A stretch of 64,000 bases of DNA. It comes from Phaseolus vulgaris (lineage: Eukaryota; Streptophyta; Magnoliopsida; Fabales; Fabaceae). The stretch spans positions 7,050,013 through 7,114,012 of the forward strand of contig NC_023749.2 in assembly GCF_000499845.2 (NCBI RefSeq), written 5' to 3'. Shown here piece after piece: positions 16,201 through 26,890 of the stretch. Position 1 is the stretch's first letter. Every line of letters begins with the position of its first letter. A model generated the notes under the pieces. It was not told the DNA's origin and ran no database searches. It saw nothing but the letters and a program-made list of their open reading frames with translations. Position numbers and translations under genes: made by a program.

Positions 16201-18297
16201 TATTTGGGCCCCGTTTCATGGGCTTTTGCTTAATAATAATTTCCATTCTATTTTATTTCTTTCGTTATTTAGTTTACTTTCGGTCGGCTTAGTACACCTT
16301 GCTTTCGGTCGGCTTAGTACACCTTGCTTTCGGTCCACTTAGTACACCTTGCTTTCGGTCCAATCTCTTGGCCCAGTACAATCATCAATATGACTTCCGT
16401 CATTTTCAAATTTTCCTAAACATGTACCACGTGAAGAGTAGAAAGGTTAACATTAGATACTAAAATCAAAATTTGTAAGGTACCCAATTTTGAAAAAAAT
16501 ATTGAATATTTATTTAAGATAGTTTTTGGTAAACATTTTTTTAAATGAGGAATGAAGAGGCTTCTATTGTACATCTTCCGAACATAAGAATAACTATTAT
16601 GCACCAAAATACAATAATAATTTTCACTACTAAAAAAAATTATTAAATAAAAACTAATTTTAAAAATAAAAAATAATATTATTTTTAAAAAATTTATTAA
16701 TGTATAAATTAATTTATATTATTAATAAATAGTTTATAAACTAATATCTAATTAGGTATCGAGATTTTAATACCAATTTTAAAATTTAAATAATTAGTGT
16801 TCTTACAAGGACCTAGAAACAAATTGTCTTCGTCTTCCCCCTGTTGACCTCTCGGCCTTCGCTTCCGGACTCCCTTCTCGGTGTGATCTTTCGGCTTACT
16901 CGTTCTTGGTTTGTATTTGGTTTGAAAATCTTTCACGTTTTATTGAATTGCTTGACTGACACTTCCCGGTCAACTTTAATTTACTCCATTCGATCTTTCG
17001 GTTTTTGGTCTCGGCATCCTCTCACAGATGGGTGTGCGTACCTGAAAGGTGCTCCGATGCCAAAGTTAGATTCAGTTTTACAGGATATTAAAATGAATTC
17101 AACCTCCCTCACCTCTCAGGATGACCCTCTATTTATACTACTCTTTTATTGGGCCCAGAAGTTATTTGGGCCTTTTCTTTTTGTATTAAACATTTACTAT
17201 ACATACCTACATATTTGGGCCCCGTTTCATGGGCTTTTGCTTAATAATAATTTCCATTCTATTTTATTTCTTTCGTTATTTAGTTTACTTTCGGTCGGCT
17301 TAGTACACCTTGCTTTCGGTCGGCTTAGTACACCTTGCTTTCGGTCGGCTTAGTACACCTTGCTTTCGGTCCAATCTCTTGGCCCAGTACAATCATCAAT
17401 ATGACTTCCGTCATTTTCAAATTTTCCTAAACATGTACCACGTGAAGAGTAGAAAGGTTAACATTAGATACTAAAATCAAAATTTGTAAGGTACCCAATT
17501 TTGAAAAAAATATTGAATATTTATTTAAGATAGTTTTTGGTAAACATTTTTTTAAATGAGGAATGAAGAGGCTTCTATTGTACATCTTCCGAACATAAGA
17601 ATAACTATTATGCACCAAAATACAATAATAATTTTCACTACTAAAAAAATTATTAAATAAAAACTAATTTTAAAAATAAAAAATAATATTATTTTTAAAA
17701 AATTTATTAATGTATAAATTAATTTATATTATTAATAAATAGTTTATAAACTAATATCTAATTAGGTATAGAGATTTTAATACCAATTTTAAAATTTAAA
17801 TAATTAGTGTTCTTACAAGGACCTAGAAACAAATTGTCTTCGTCTTCCCCCTGTTGACCTCTCGGCCTTCGCTTCCGGACTCCCTTCTCGGTGTGATCTT
17901 TCGGCTTACTCGTTCTTGGTTTGTATTTGGTTTGAAAATCTTTCACGTTTTATTGAATTGCTTGACTGACACTTCCCGGTCAACTTTAATTTACTCCATT
18001 CGATCTTTCGGTTTTTGGTCTCGGCATCCTCTCACAGATGGGTGTGCGTACCTGAAAGGTGCTCCGATGCCAAAGTTAGATTCAGTTTTACAGGATATTA
18101 AAATGAATTCAACCTCCCTCACCTCTCAGGATGACCCTCTATTTATACTACTCTTTTATTGGGCCCAGAAGTTATTTGGGCCTTTTCTTTTTGTATTAAA
18201 CATTTACTATACATACCTACATATTTGGGCCCCGTTTCATGGGCTTTTGCTTAATAATAATTTCCATTCTATTTTATTTCTTTCGTTATTTAGTTTA

Positions 18298-18422
18298 CTT
18301 TCGGTCGGCTTAGTACACCTTGCTTTCGGTCGGCTTAGTACACCTTGCTTTCGGTCGGCTTAGTACACCTTGCTTTCGGTCGGCTTAGTACACCTTGCTT
18401 TCGGTCGGCTTAGTACACCTTG
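18298..18422 (+). repeat. Expanded five-copy 25-bp block at the array end
   Basis: Five perfect 25-bp copies, against two or three in all other units. The satellite homology stops about 30 bp further on, at 18452, after GGCCCAGTACAA, where unrelated AT-rich sequence begins. The expanded block therefore lies in the terminal, truncated unit. Confidence 0.9.
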
Positions 18423-18452
18423 CTTTCGGTCCAATCTCTTGGCCCAGTACAA

Positions 18453-19084
18453 TTAGTATCTAAATTTTTAATAATATAAATTTCCCAAGACAATCAAACA
18501 CCTCTCACTAAGACTCAGTGACAACAATTTTCTTGATGTAAATATACAGACAGTATAAAGAGTGGTCATGCACCTTTCAAGCCAGATTTCCATAGATGAA
18601 TTCCACACATCCAATTGATGTAAGATGATATTCCTATGAAACATGGTAGCAATATAGGTGCATATGTTCACATCTCTTAACAACAATACTTTCGTTCTGC
18701 CCTCATATCACTGCCAACTCAACTGCATATATCTCTCACCACCAATCATGATTGATGCAGCAATTTTCCCTGATAGGTAAGTGAAAATTGTTTTTGGAGC
18801 AAAGCTTTAATCAATATAACACAACTGCTACATGTCATTCTTTCACACCTCGGTATGAAAAGTCACAATGTCTCCCACACATCTTTCTTTTATCAAATTT
18901 ACATGTTTCATAATTACTTGAATTAGATAGATAAATCATTTTACATAAAGTTTAACTTCATGTATATAAATTTAATATCCTAATAATTTATTTTATAAAT
19001 ATTAATTTAAAATAAAAACATTCACCAATCTTTTCCTTTGCACATTCATATTCAAATAACTTATATACAATACCTGAAAAAAAA
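18453..19084. other. Spacer after the satellite; possible decayed coding fragment
   Basis: No gene recognised. On the minus strand, 18468-18780 can be read with one stop as a continuous peptide-like stretch (for example SGKIAASIMIGGERYMQLSW, then a stop, then VLLLRDVNICTYIATMF), which may be a decayed gene or retroelement piece; I cannot name it. The rest (18880-19084) is AT-rich with no visible structure. Confidence 0.3.
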
Positions 19085-20265
19085 TATATAACTTTTGGGT
19101 TTGCACAATAAATAAGTAAGAAAAACACAAAAACAAGAAAATAAAAGGTTTTATAAACAAAGAGTTTCACACAAAATAGTGTACAATCCATACACATAAT
19201 GGTTTTTATATGTACAACATAAACTAAGAAAATAACACAAAATAATTAAAACAATTAAGCTTAATAAATATTTACTATAGATGCTAGAGAGGCTCTAGAT
19301 GACCTTTTGCTACTTACCATCAGACCATGACATTGTTTGACTAAGCTCTCCAGCAAATAGTCCGTTGAACATGATTTATAAATTATCACACTTCTTCACC
19401 TTGACTTCAAATTATAGAAGAACTCTTATCATCATTTTTCTTTGTCCTGAAATGAAAATTAATCCGCTACAAGCATCGTTTGAACTTTCATCTTGGTAAA
19501 GACTTTGTAAATACATATGTGAAATTCTCCTTCAAGTTTATCTTTTCGATTCTAACCTCCTTACAAAGTGTTCACCCCTTATGTAAATGTGTTATGTCTA
19601 GGTAGTAGATAAAATCATCACTGATGACTCAAGTTTCATCCCTCATCGATGCCACAAATTTCTCTTTAGAGACTTCCTTCAATGTCTTATCATCAAGATA
19701 TAAAATTACGTCACTTTTGGCTTTGTTGATTATGTTAGCCTTCTCCTAACGTATACATTAGCATGCTGGTCTTACCCTTCAGAGCATGGGTACAACCTTG
19801 TTATCAAGATGACCTTTATCTTGATTCTCCACAATCCAAAGTCGTTATCCCTGAAAATTTCTCAATATCTGGTAATCATGTCTTCAACTTCTTGACTTTT
19901 TTTTTCCACAAACAACGTCAATTATTGAGTTTGCAACAATAACAAACAATAAAAATATAAGAACATGATTGAAAGAAAACACTTTTATTAATACCAAAAG
20001 ATTTTATATACTAAGAATCTCAAACAAAATAGTGTATTGTCTATATACATAATTGTATCTATGTAACTATGAAAATAACAAAAAAATCACCAAGACAATT
20101 AAGCCTAATAAATATCTGCAATAGATAGTTTACATCACTACTAAATGGTCTTCAACTCCCTTTCATCAGGCAATGACATTGTCTAATACTGGAGTCTTCC
20201 GCGGATGATATGCTAAAAACATAATTTTTAAGTCAATCACCGAGTAAGAGTCCTATTTTAATTAA
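19085..20265 (-). mobile_element. Internally deleted Ty1-copia retrotransposon remnant
   Basis: Two diverged direct repeats, about 19085-19420 and 19920-20260, flank a short internal piece. They share landmarks such as CACAAAATAGTGTA / CAAACAAAATAGTGTA, CAATTAAGC(C/T)TAATAAATAT and CCATGACATTGT / GCAATGACATTGT. On the minus strand, the internal piece near the right repeat resembles a copia gag start (KAKSDVILYLDDKTLKEVSK). The piece near the left repeat resembles the end of copia RNase H (INLKENFTYVFTKSLP, then KFKRCL). That order fits 5'LTR-gag-(deletion)-RNaseH-3'LTR. Stops and frameshifts occur throughout. Boundaries are approximate. Family assignment is from motif memory, not a search. 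Confidence 0.5.
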
Positions 20266-20773
20266 CACTTCAATATCCAAAGAAAAAAAAATGAATGTTT
20301 ACAACTATGTCACAATTGTTAGGCATATAAAGTGCAATAACAAGAAAAACATTGCACTTTGAAGGTCAAGAACGAACGCAAGACAATCAAAATCGACGAC
20401 TAAACGTTAGATGTCGGCCAAGCATTGGATGAAAAACTCGTGGAAGCCAAGTCATTTTTTTGTAGGCCAGCACAAGCGACGCATGGGCTAAGCCAACGCA
20501 AAGCGGACATGAATATCATTGGCCACTCCAACGTAAAAGCCGACGTAATCGGGCCCATGCGTGGGTCAAACCGACGCAAAACTTTAAAAAAAAGGAAAAA
20601 AAAAAACTTACGCAGGCTTGGGCAATGCATAAATGAAAGCAAAATTTTTTATTTATTTTTTGCGTGAGCTTGGCCAGACACATTAATGATTTTAAAAAAA
20701 ATATATTTTTTGTTCTAGCCATTTTTACTTGTAACAATCAGAATAATATATCCCCAACCAAGTGCACAGTACA
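20266..20773. other. Transposon-like spacer rich in GCCGACGCAAA motifs
   Basis: No gene. The stretch 20390-20660 repeats variants of CCGACGCAAA, GCCAACGCAAAGC and GCCCATGCGTGGG. The same wording returns at 21800-21850 and 28860-28900 (TTGGCCGACGCAAACCCCT). Clustered short motifs of this sort occur in subterminal regions of CACTA-type DNA transposons, so this may be the flank of a non-autonomous element (inference). Confidence 0.35.
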
Positions 20774-21176
20774 CACTACAAGAAAATCATGAAATAGAAA
20801 CCAATTTTTAGAGACCAAAATAATTAGTTGTAATAGTAACTGAATTAGAGACCATTTTAGAAACTAAAACAAAAATTGGTTTCTAAATTAGTTTCTATTA
20901 TTTTCTATTATTGTTAAATAGTTTCTAAATTGGTCTCTAATTAGCAACCAAGGTTTTAGAGACTAAATTTAGAAACTAAATAATTGGTAGATAAAACATT
21001 GGTTGCTAATTAGATACCAATTTAGAAACTATTTAACAATAATAGAAAATAATAGAAACTAATTTGGAAACCAATTTTTGTTTTAGTTTCTAAAATGGTC
21101 TCTAATTTAGTTACTATTGCAACTAATTATTTTGATTTCTAAAAATTGATTTCTATTTGATGATTTTCTTGTAGTG
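20774..21176. mobile_element. CACTA-type MITE, near-perfect palindrome
   Basis: The element starts CACTACAAGAAAATCATGAA and ends in its reverse complement (TGATTTTCTTGTAGTG). It is flanked on both sides by the trinucleotide ACA (20771-20773 and 21177-21179), the 3-bp target duplication expected of the CACTA superfamily. Its 403 bp fold back on themselves along most of their length; for example 'GAGACCATTTTAGAAACTAA' on the left mirrors 'TTAGTTTCTAAAATGGTCTC' on the right. It has no coding capacity and must be moved by an autonomous partner not seen here. Confidence 0.88.
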
Positions 21177-21412
21177 ACAGAATAACAAATCCCCACATTT
21201 ACAAAAATCATTCAAATAGGTAAACAAAGTCATTTAGATAATTTTAGTCATCCAATCATTTAAAGTGAATATTAATACATAAAATAAAACTTAAAATTAA
21301 AATAAACCATAAAATAAAATTGTACTTTAGAAATTGGACATGGTGGAACAACGACGATGAAGACACTTTGGAACTGAAATGAAGAACAACAAAAACAAGT
21401 TAAGAAAAAATA

Positions 21413-23615
21413 TAACATACAAAGAAGAGAAGATAAAGGGAGAAAGAAGACAACCGACGGGTGATGAAGGTGGGACTGGGCAGCGAAGGGCATTGGAAGG
21501 CGGCAGCGGAGGCAGTGAGGATCACGACAAAGTGAGAGTTGAAATGAAGAAGAAGAACAAAATAAGAGAAGAGAAGACAACCGGAGAAGAAAGAGCACAC
21601 CGACGGTGAACAATGCTGGATTAGTGGCAGCGACACAGAGGCACTACAAGGTGGGGGCAACGAAATGCGAAGAGTAGACACTGCAAAGGGGTCAGCGAAA
21701 TGCAAAAGAGTTAAAAAATTAGGTTTCTTAATTTGGAAAATAGGAGAAAATGAGGGCTCGCAGGCAACGAAATGTGCTATTTATATAGCACAATGTATGC
21801 GTGGCATAGGTGGAAACAAATTTTGCATCGATTGGCCGACACAAACCCCTACATATATATAAAAGTTAATTTAACTCAAGATATAATTAACAAATATTAC
21901 ATATAAATTTATATTTTTATAAATTCTTTCAAAATTACATAAATCTCTAAATTTAATAGATATTTAATTCACCATTTTTGTAATATTTTAAATATTTAAT
22001 AAACTTAAATAAAACTTTAAAAAAAATAATTTAGTTTATAGAAAAAAAAAAATTTAATTTATACAACAAAAATAAATAAATAATTCAATTAAACTTTGGT
22101 TTGAAAAACCATTTATCGTTAGTGTTGTTTATATCTACTATTATCTAAAAATAATCAATTTATTAATGTCCGGGAGAAACAAAAAAAATAACTCTTAGGT
22201 GTGATATTGAAAATAAGGTTCCATTTCCTATCAAATAATTTCATTGAAGTAAGTATAATTGTATCTATGTTAGCATTTACTATACCCTTTTTTAACTTTT
22301 ACAATCTATTTCTTAGTTCAACTCTTACCTTACTAACTGTAATAAAAAAAAATTAGTACATATGCTTCACCCAAAATGGCAATAGGCTAGGGTTATGAAC
22401 TTATAATCCAACATCTGATGAACTTTCCATATAATGATCAATGTGACCCATGACTAAGTAAAATCAGTACAAAAAAAGTCATTAAATAGTAACCAAATTT
22501 AGAGACAAAAAATAATTAGTCACTATATTAACTAAATTATGTATTAATTTAGGGATTAAAAAATTATTCATATCTAAAGTGGTCTCTCTATTATATTAAT
22601 AAAAATTTATAAAATGGTTTCTAAATTTGTACCTAAGTTAGTTACCTAAGTTTTAGCGACTAATATGTTAAATTTTAAATTAGACTCTAAAAGACTAATA
22701 GAGACTAATTTAAAATATAAAGTACTAAGTAGCCAAAATCTTGGTATCTAATAGTTAAATACTAATTTAGAAACCATTTTATTATGAATAATAAAAATTA
22801 CTTTAGATACCAATAGTTTTTTTAGTTTATAAAATTGTATCTAATTTAATCAAATAGTAACTAATTATATTGGTTTCCAAAATTAGTTTCTATTTAATGA
22901 TTTTCTTGTAGTGAATTAACCAAGGTTTACAAAAATATTATTAATAATTGTATGTGTGTTTTTAAAAGGGTTGGACCACCCCTGAAGTGTAATATTATTA
23001 ATGGATAAATATATTATGAGAATCAATTTTGTTAACACAATTAATATGTTTTCACGTAATTTGATTTTTGGACACAATTTCTTGATTTCTTTAATTATAC
23101 TGATTTTATCATATAATATCTCTGTCATATACATAATACCCTAGCTCCATTAATGCATTGATTTAATCATACAATATCTTCTAATTATATTACCTAAACT
23201 CTGATTATAGTACAAAATACCCTGATTAATGATATTCAAATTTTGACATAAGACTGTGATATGCCACATTAAAAACCTGGAAAAGCCAGTGTCAAAGATC
23301 AAGTGCATAAAGATTTATAAATAGATGACCACTCACAAGGAATAAACTCTACTCATATTTAGCATAATACTTACTATATACATTGAGAACAACATCAACC
23401 CTTAGAAGTAACCTCTTTTAAATTACAATGGACATCAAAGGGGTCTAGTTCAAAATAAATTATTTCTTTATCCATTGCAGAGATATTATGAGATTAAACT
23501 TTATTTAAGTTACCAATCAATGATTTTATCCTCACTTTTTTCTTTTCTTAAGTTTACTTTTATATTTTGTGACAATAATTGATTTTTATTTTATTTTTAA
23601 ATATATCCATTAAAT
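21413..23615 (+). repeat. Duplicated block, copy A
   Basis: Collinear with 28542-30624 over about 2.1 kb. Shared landmarks include AACATACAAAGAAGA, GGAAACAAATTTTGC, AACCATTTATCGTT, TATTAATGTCCGGGAGAAAC, a CACTA element and a TCCTCACTTTTTTCTTT stretch at the right end. This copy has an extra piece of about 75 bp at 22934-23012 that includes a LINE-tail motif. At its right edge (ATTAAATTTTAC) it runs on into FLA pseudogene 1, whereas copy B jumps directly into an FLA 3' end. I see no intact gene in it. Confidence 0.85.
22465..22913. mobile_element. Older CACTA-type MITE inside block A
   Basis: Ends CAGTACAAAAAAAGTCATTAA (a degenerate CACTACAAG terminus) and AATGATTTTCTTGTAGTG, with AAT on both sides (22462-22464 and 22914-22916) as target duplication. 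The inside consists of the family's 'gagaccaaaa...ttagtttctaa' palindromic text, with more mismatches than the copy at 20774. The orthologous insertion is present in block B, so it predates the duplication. Confidence 0.8.
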
Positions 23616-24345
23616 TTTACATTTTTATATCCCTAAATTTATGCATATTTTAAATTTTATATAACATTTATAAATTTAAGTACGTATTATTTTATTTACT
23701 CAATTATTATTTTTCTACATTTTTCAATTCTTTCAAAAATTTGTATGATAATTTTTTTAAATAATTTTAATATTGAACACTTAATAAAATAAATAAATTT
23801 AATTTAATTAACTTATATAAAAAATTTAAATTATATATATATAAAATAACATTATATATATATTACAACAATAATAATAAATTATAAACAATAATAAAAA
23901 TATAAAAATAAGTTACATGTTTAATAATAATTAAAATAAATTTATTAAATAATAATATCAATAATAAAAAAAAAAATTAATTTGATTTGAGAAAAATATT
24001 TTTTTTAATGTATTTATAATAAAAAAATTATTCAATAAAAATAAATATTTTTTACATCAAATATTTTAATTAACTTAAATCTATATAAAAAAAATATTAT
24101 ATTTTATTATTCAAATATTTTTAAAGATAAAGGTAAATTTGTAAAAATATATTTTACACATTTAAAAAAAATTAAAAATCTCCTTACAACAATCATATCA
24201 CTAACAAATTTCAATAAACTTTCCTTACAAATCCACTCTAACATATCTTAATCCAAACAACCTCACTTTCTTTACATTTTTCTCTCAAATCACTTCAAAT
24301 CCACTCCATCAAATCTTCTCCCCAATCCAAACACAACCTAAGGTT
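23616..24345. repeat. AT-rich spacer with an interspersed repeat
   Basis: No gene. The part 23950-24340, ending in 'CCAAACACAACCTAAGG', matches the reverse complement of about 30830-31130 (shared features: TCCTTACAACAATCA, AATCCAAACAA, TTTCTCTC). It is therefore one copy of an AT-rich dispersed element in the orientation opposite to the copy at 30.8 kb. No termini or target duplication could be fixed. Confidence 0.5.
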
Positions 24346-24398
24346 GTATAATAAAGCCTTTCACCAACCTACCATTGTCTACCACAGCCGGATTTCCT

Positions 24399-24406
24399 CT
24401 ATAAAA
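24399..24406 (+). promoter_or_regulatory. TATA box of FLA pseudogene 1
   Basis: CTATAAAA lies 96-103 bp before the ATG at 24502. The upstream stretch 'AAGGTTGT...CCTTTCACCAACCTACC' resembles the promoter of the intact FLA at 41958-42833, so the pseudogene kept its promoter. Confidence 0.5.
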
Positions 24407-24501
24407 GTCATCACCATATCGTTAATATATCAAGTAATCATTCCCAATATAATTTTCATTCCTTCCAAGTATAATTTAAACCTTCATCAAACAAGACAAA
24501 A

Positions 24502-26250
24502 ATGATTAAACAATTTGGTTTCTCCACACTGCCACTCTTAGTTTCATTTTTGTATTCCACCACCACTTTAGCCCAATTATCACTAGCTTCTGCCCCTCTA
24601 AAACCAGTTCAACCTACCCCTACCCCACTGATGACTTTTTATGGCAAGTGCACCACTTTGTCAGAAGTAAAAATTATCCTAAGGACGAATATCGATCCCA
24701 CAAGAAACAATGAATTATCAAGTACAATAATCGCTAAATATAGAACAAAACAATTAAAAGTGTATTGAGAGTGGTTGTGTTTGCGATGATTAATAAGAAA
24801 ACAAACAAATAATTAGTTGTTTCAATTGGAAAAATAGGGATTAGGTTTCATCTCTCGCACTCTCATGTATTTTGATTAGCATGTCAATATTAAGTTCTTT
24901 GATTGAAATTGATGTCCATATAAAAATCATTTATATCGATTCCTCGCATATAGAATCCTTAAGAATGTCCCCTAACTATCGATCTCTCCCATAATTATAA
25001 AAACAACTTATAACGAAGCTCAGACGTTTAATAACAATTAACATTTCAAGTCTATTCCTAACACACTCAAATATGTTGTTTAGGTCCGAATCCTAAAAAT
25101 ACCTCCCAGACAGATTTAAGATTCTCAATTTGTCACGAAAAATTAAAAGTAAAACAACAATACCAATAATCAATCAAGAATTGAATATTAATATATAAGA
25201 TATCACCTCAATACATAAGAGTTTGAGCAGATTACTCCCAATCCCAAAGTGTAGAATTAGCCACGCATACTTCTAGTACCTTCCATTCTCTCAATCCTCT
25301 CTATAAATTTACAATTAACACCAAATTTGCGAATAAAATACTCTTATTCAAATAAAACTCATACAAAATTTAAAAAGATATAAATTAATAAATTAAAGAT
25401 GATTTTATACGTAAATTAACAATAAATCTTTATAAGTATCTATATTTTAATATGAAATATTATTGAAATTAGTGACTTATCACTCACTAAAATATTAGTG
25501 GAATTAGACACTTATTAGTGAGCTCCTAAACAGTCATTGGTTCCTCATTGCCACAGTCACCAAGTGATGCCACTCCTGACACTGCAGCTCTTGACATTGT
25601 TGGAATCCTGAGGCAGGGCAAGTCATTCAACATCCTAATCCGCCTCATGAAAACCACCCAATTGATCAACCAACTCAATGCACAGCTCCTCACTACTAAA
25701 TCAGGTGGCATCACCATTCTTGCACCTGATGACAGTTCCTTCTCTGAACTCAAAGCAGGCTTCCTCAACTCTCTTTCTGATGGCCAAAAGCTAGAGCTCT
25801 TACAGTTCCATGTTCTTTCAGACTATGTTTCTAGATCCAACTTTGATACTCTAACCAACCCAGTGAGAACCCTTGCAGGGGCTAAACCTGGAAAAGTGGA
25901 ACTGAATGTGATAAGTTACGGAGGGAGTGTGAACATCTCAACCGGTGAGGTTAACACCACCATCACTGGCATTGTATATATATACGGATAAGTGGCTCGC
26001 TATTTACAAGGTGGGTAAGGTGCTTCTTCCTTTGGACTTTTTTACTGTTGCTAAAGCACCTGCAAAGGCTCCCCCATAACCTTCTACTGACGCAACAAAG
26101 GTGCCTAAAGCTGATAAGGACGACTCATCTTCTTCAGATTCCTCACACGTTAATCCCACCCAACAGAACTCCGGCACCGACAAAAACAGTGTGTACGGAA
26201 AGTTAGTATCACTTGGACTAGGGCTTGCACTTGTGGCAACAACTATGTGA
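24502..26250 (+). pseudogene. FLA: FLA pseudogene 1, interrupted by a retrotransposon LTR
   Basis: Matches the intact FLA at 41958-42833 almost residue for residue in the fasciclin domain. The 5' part (24502-24629) gives a start, a signal peptide and APLKPVQPTPTP. Coding homology resumes at about 25519 with the equivalent of APKQ. Three further lesions follow. At about 25975 a run of TATATATATA, in place of the shorter GTATATACGG of the intact gene, shifts the frame just before H2. At 26077 an in-frame TAA follows AKAPP, with about 9 bp lost. The signal peptide also differs from the intact gene. The old C-terminal tail and stop (26248-26250) are still visible. The lesions look young against the otherwise high identity. 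It is not expected to make a full FLA. Confidence 0.9.
24631..25517 (-). mobile_element. Solo-LTR-like insertion within FLA pseudogene 1
   Basis: About 0.89 kb of sequence unrelated to FLA splits the arabinogalactan stretch of the pseudogene. The interior runs TGGCAAGTGCACCACTTTGT...GTGACTTATCA, that is TG...CA at 24642-25482, and contains 'AATATCGATCCCACAAG', a style common in plant LTRs. No gag or pol coding is visible. Possible imperfect 5-bp flanks are ACTGA (left) and AGTGA (right). Exact ends and family are uncertain; a solo LTR or TRIM are both possible. Confidence 0.5.
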
Positions 26251-26805
26251 AGTTGACGGGGGCAGGTGGATTTCGCAGCTATGAATGTCGTTCTTTAAAA
26301 CACGCATGTTGCTTTTATATATACGTTGCTATTTTGTTTCAGACAGCCATTGTTTTTCATTTTTTTTCTTTCTCGTAAAAATCGATGTGTTAGCCTAGGA
26401 AGCGTTATCTGAATAATGCATAGTAAATATTCCCAACTCATATTTTTTATACAATCACTCATATCTAAGCATTGTCAAACTATATTTTTCTAATGTAAAA
26501 GGTTTGCATGCTTATGGAGTTTTCTTTACTAAATGTTACTAAATTATTTATTTTAAAAAAATTTAAAAACAGAAGTAAAATATTACTTTTAACAAAAAAA
26601 ATTAAGTACACCATATCATCATCAATTAGTATCATTACAATCATTAAATAAAAATTAAAAAAATAATTTAAATAAAAGCAATTTTTTTTTACCGTTTTTA
26701 TAATATTTTTCTTTAAAAATAGGAATATTACTAAAAAAATTAGAAGGTTTTTAGAGTGACCTTCATTAAGAAATCACTAACAGTTTTACGTTGAGATTTT
26801 GTTTG
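26251..26805. other. FLA pseudogene 3' flank and EPFL-1 upstream region
   Basis: No gene. 26290-26420 corresponds to the 3'-flank of the intact FLA (AACACGCATG, CGATGTGTTAGCCTAGGAAG). 26500-26760 is AT-rich and parallels 31790-31975 upstream of EPFL-2. The stretch from about 26765 (CATTAAGAAAT) is the conserved EPFL upstream region. Confidence 0.6.
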
Positions 26806-26812
26806 TATAAAT
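26806..26812 (+). promoter_or_regulatory. TATA box of EPFL-1
   Basis: TATAAAT lies 85 bp before the ATG within 'GTTTTACGTTGAGATTTTGT'. The same context precedes EPFL-2 (32011) and EPFL-3 (39610), so it is conserved among the paralogues. Confidence 0.6.
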
Positions 26813-26890
26813 TTCTGCGCTGAGAGTGAATAACACAAGCTTTGAATTATTTGGAGGAATTTGTTGTTGTTGAAAGAGAAGAAGGGAAAG

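Larger units (their letters stand above)
1..18452 (+). repeat. Satellite array of ~1.01-kb tandem units, probably LTR-derived
   Basis: Eighteen full head-to-tail units plus a 343-bp partial last unit (18110-18452). Taking 'CAACCTCCCTC' as unit start, units begin at 1, 1007, 2017 and so on. The recurring TTGACCTCTCGG landmark lies at 751, 1761, 2772, 3782, 4793, 5804, 6815, 7826, 8811, 9797, 10808, 11818, 12826, 13836, 14822, 15833, 16844 and 17854. Periods are 1010/1011 bp, or 985/986 bp when one 25-bp subrepeat is missing. Units differ only by an A7/A8 run, subrepeat number and a few point changes. Each unit holds a TATTTATA box, several GGGCC motifs, one CACGTG and an AT-rich half. The TATTTATA-GGGCC stretch after 'GGTGCTCCGATGCCAAAGT' looks like the U3/R part of a legume Ty3-type LTR (inference). 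The array continues beyond the left edge. Confidence 0.95.

Noticed and set aside
751..17450. A 169-201 aa plus-strand open frame and 62-63 aa minus-strand frames repeated in every satellite unit
   Set aside because: They recur only because the units are copies. The long frame begins at TTG, its end shifts with the 25-bp repeat number, it has no family features, and the frame crosses a TATA-like box and the minisatellite.
1..18452. Ribosomal DNA intergenic spacer as origin of the ~1-kb array
   Set aside because: No rRNA sequence is present in or beside the array, and the unit carries LTR-like rather than spacer-promoter features.
21272..21705. Overlapping 76-113 aa frames on both strands (and their counterparts at 28509-28867)
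   Set aside because: Purine-rich low-complexity sequence; frames are not conserved between the two duplicated blocks.
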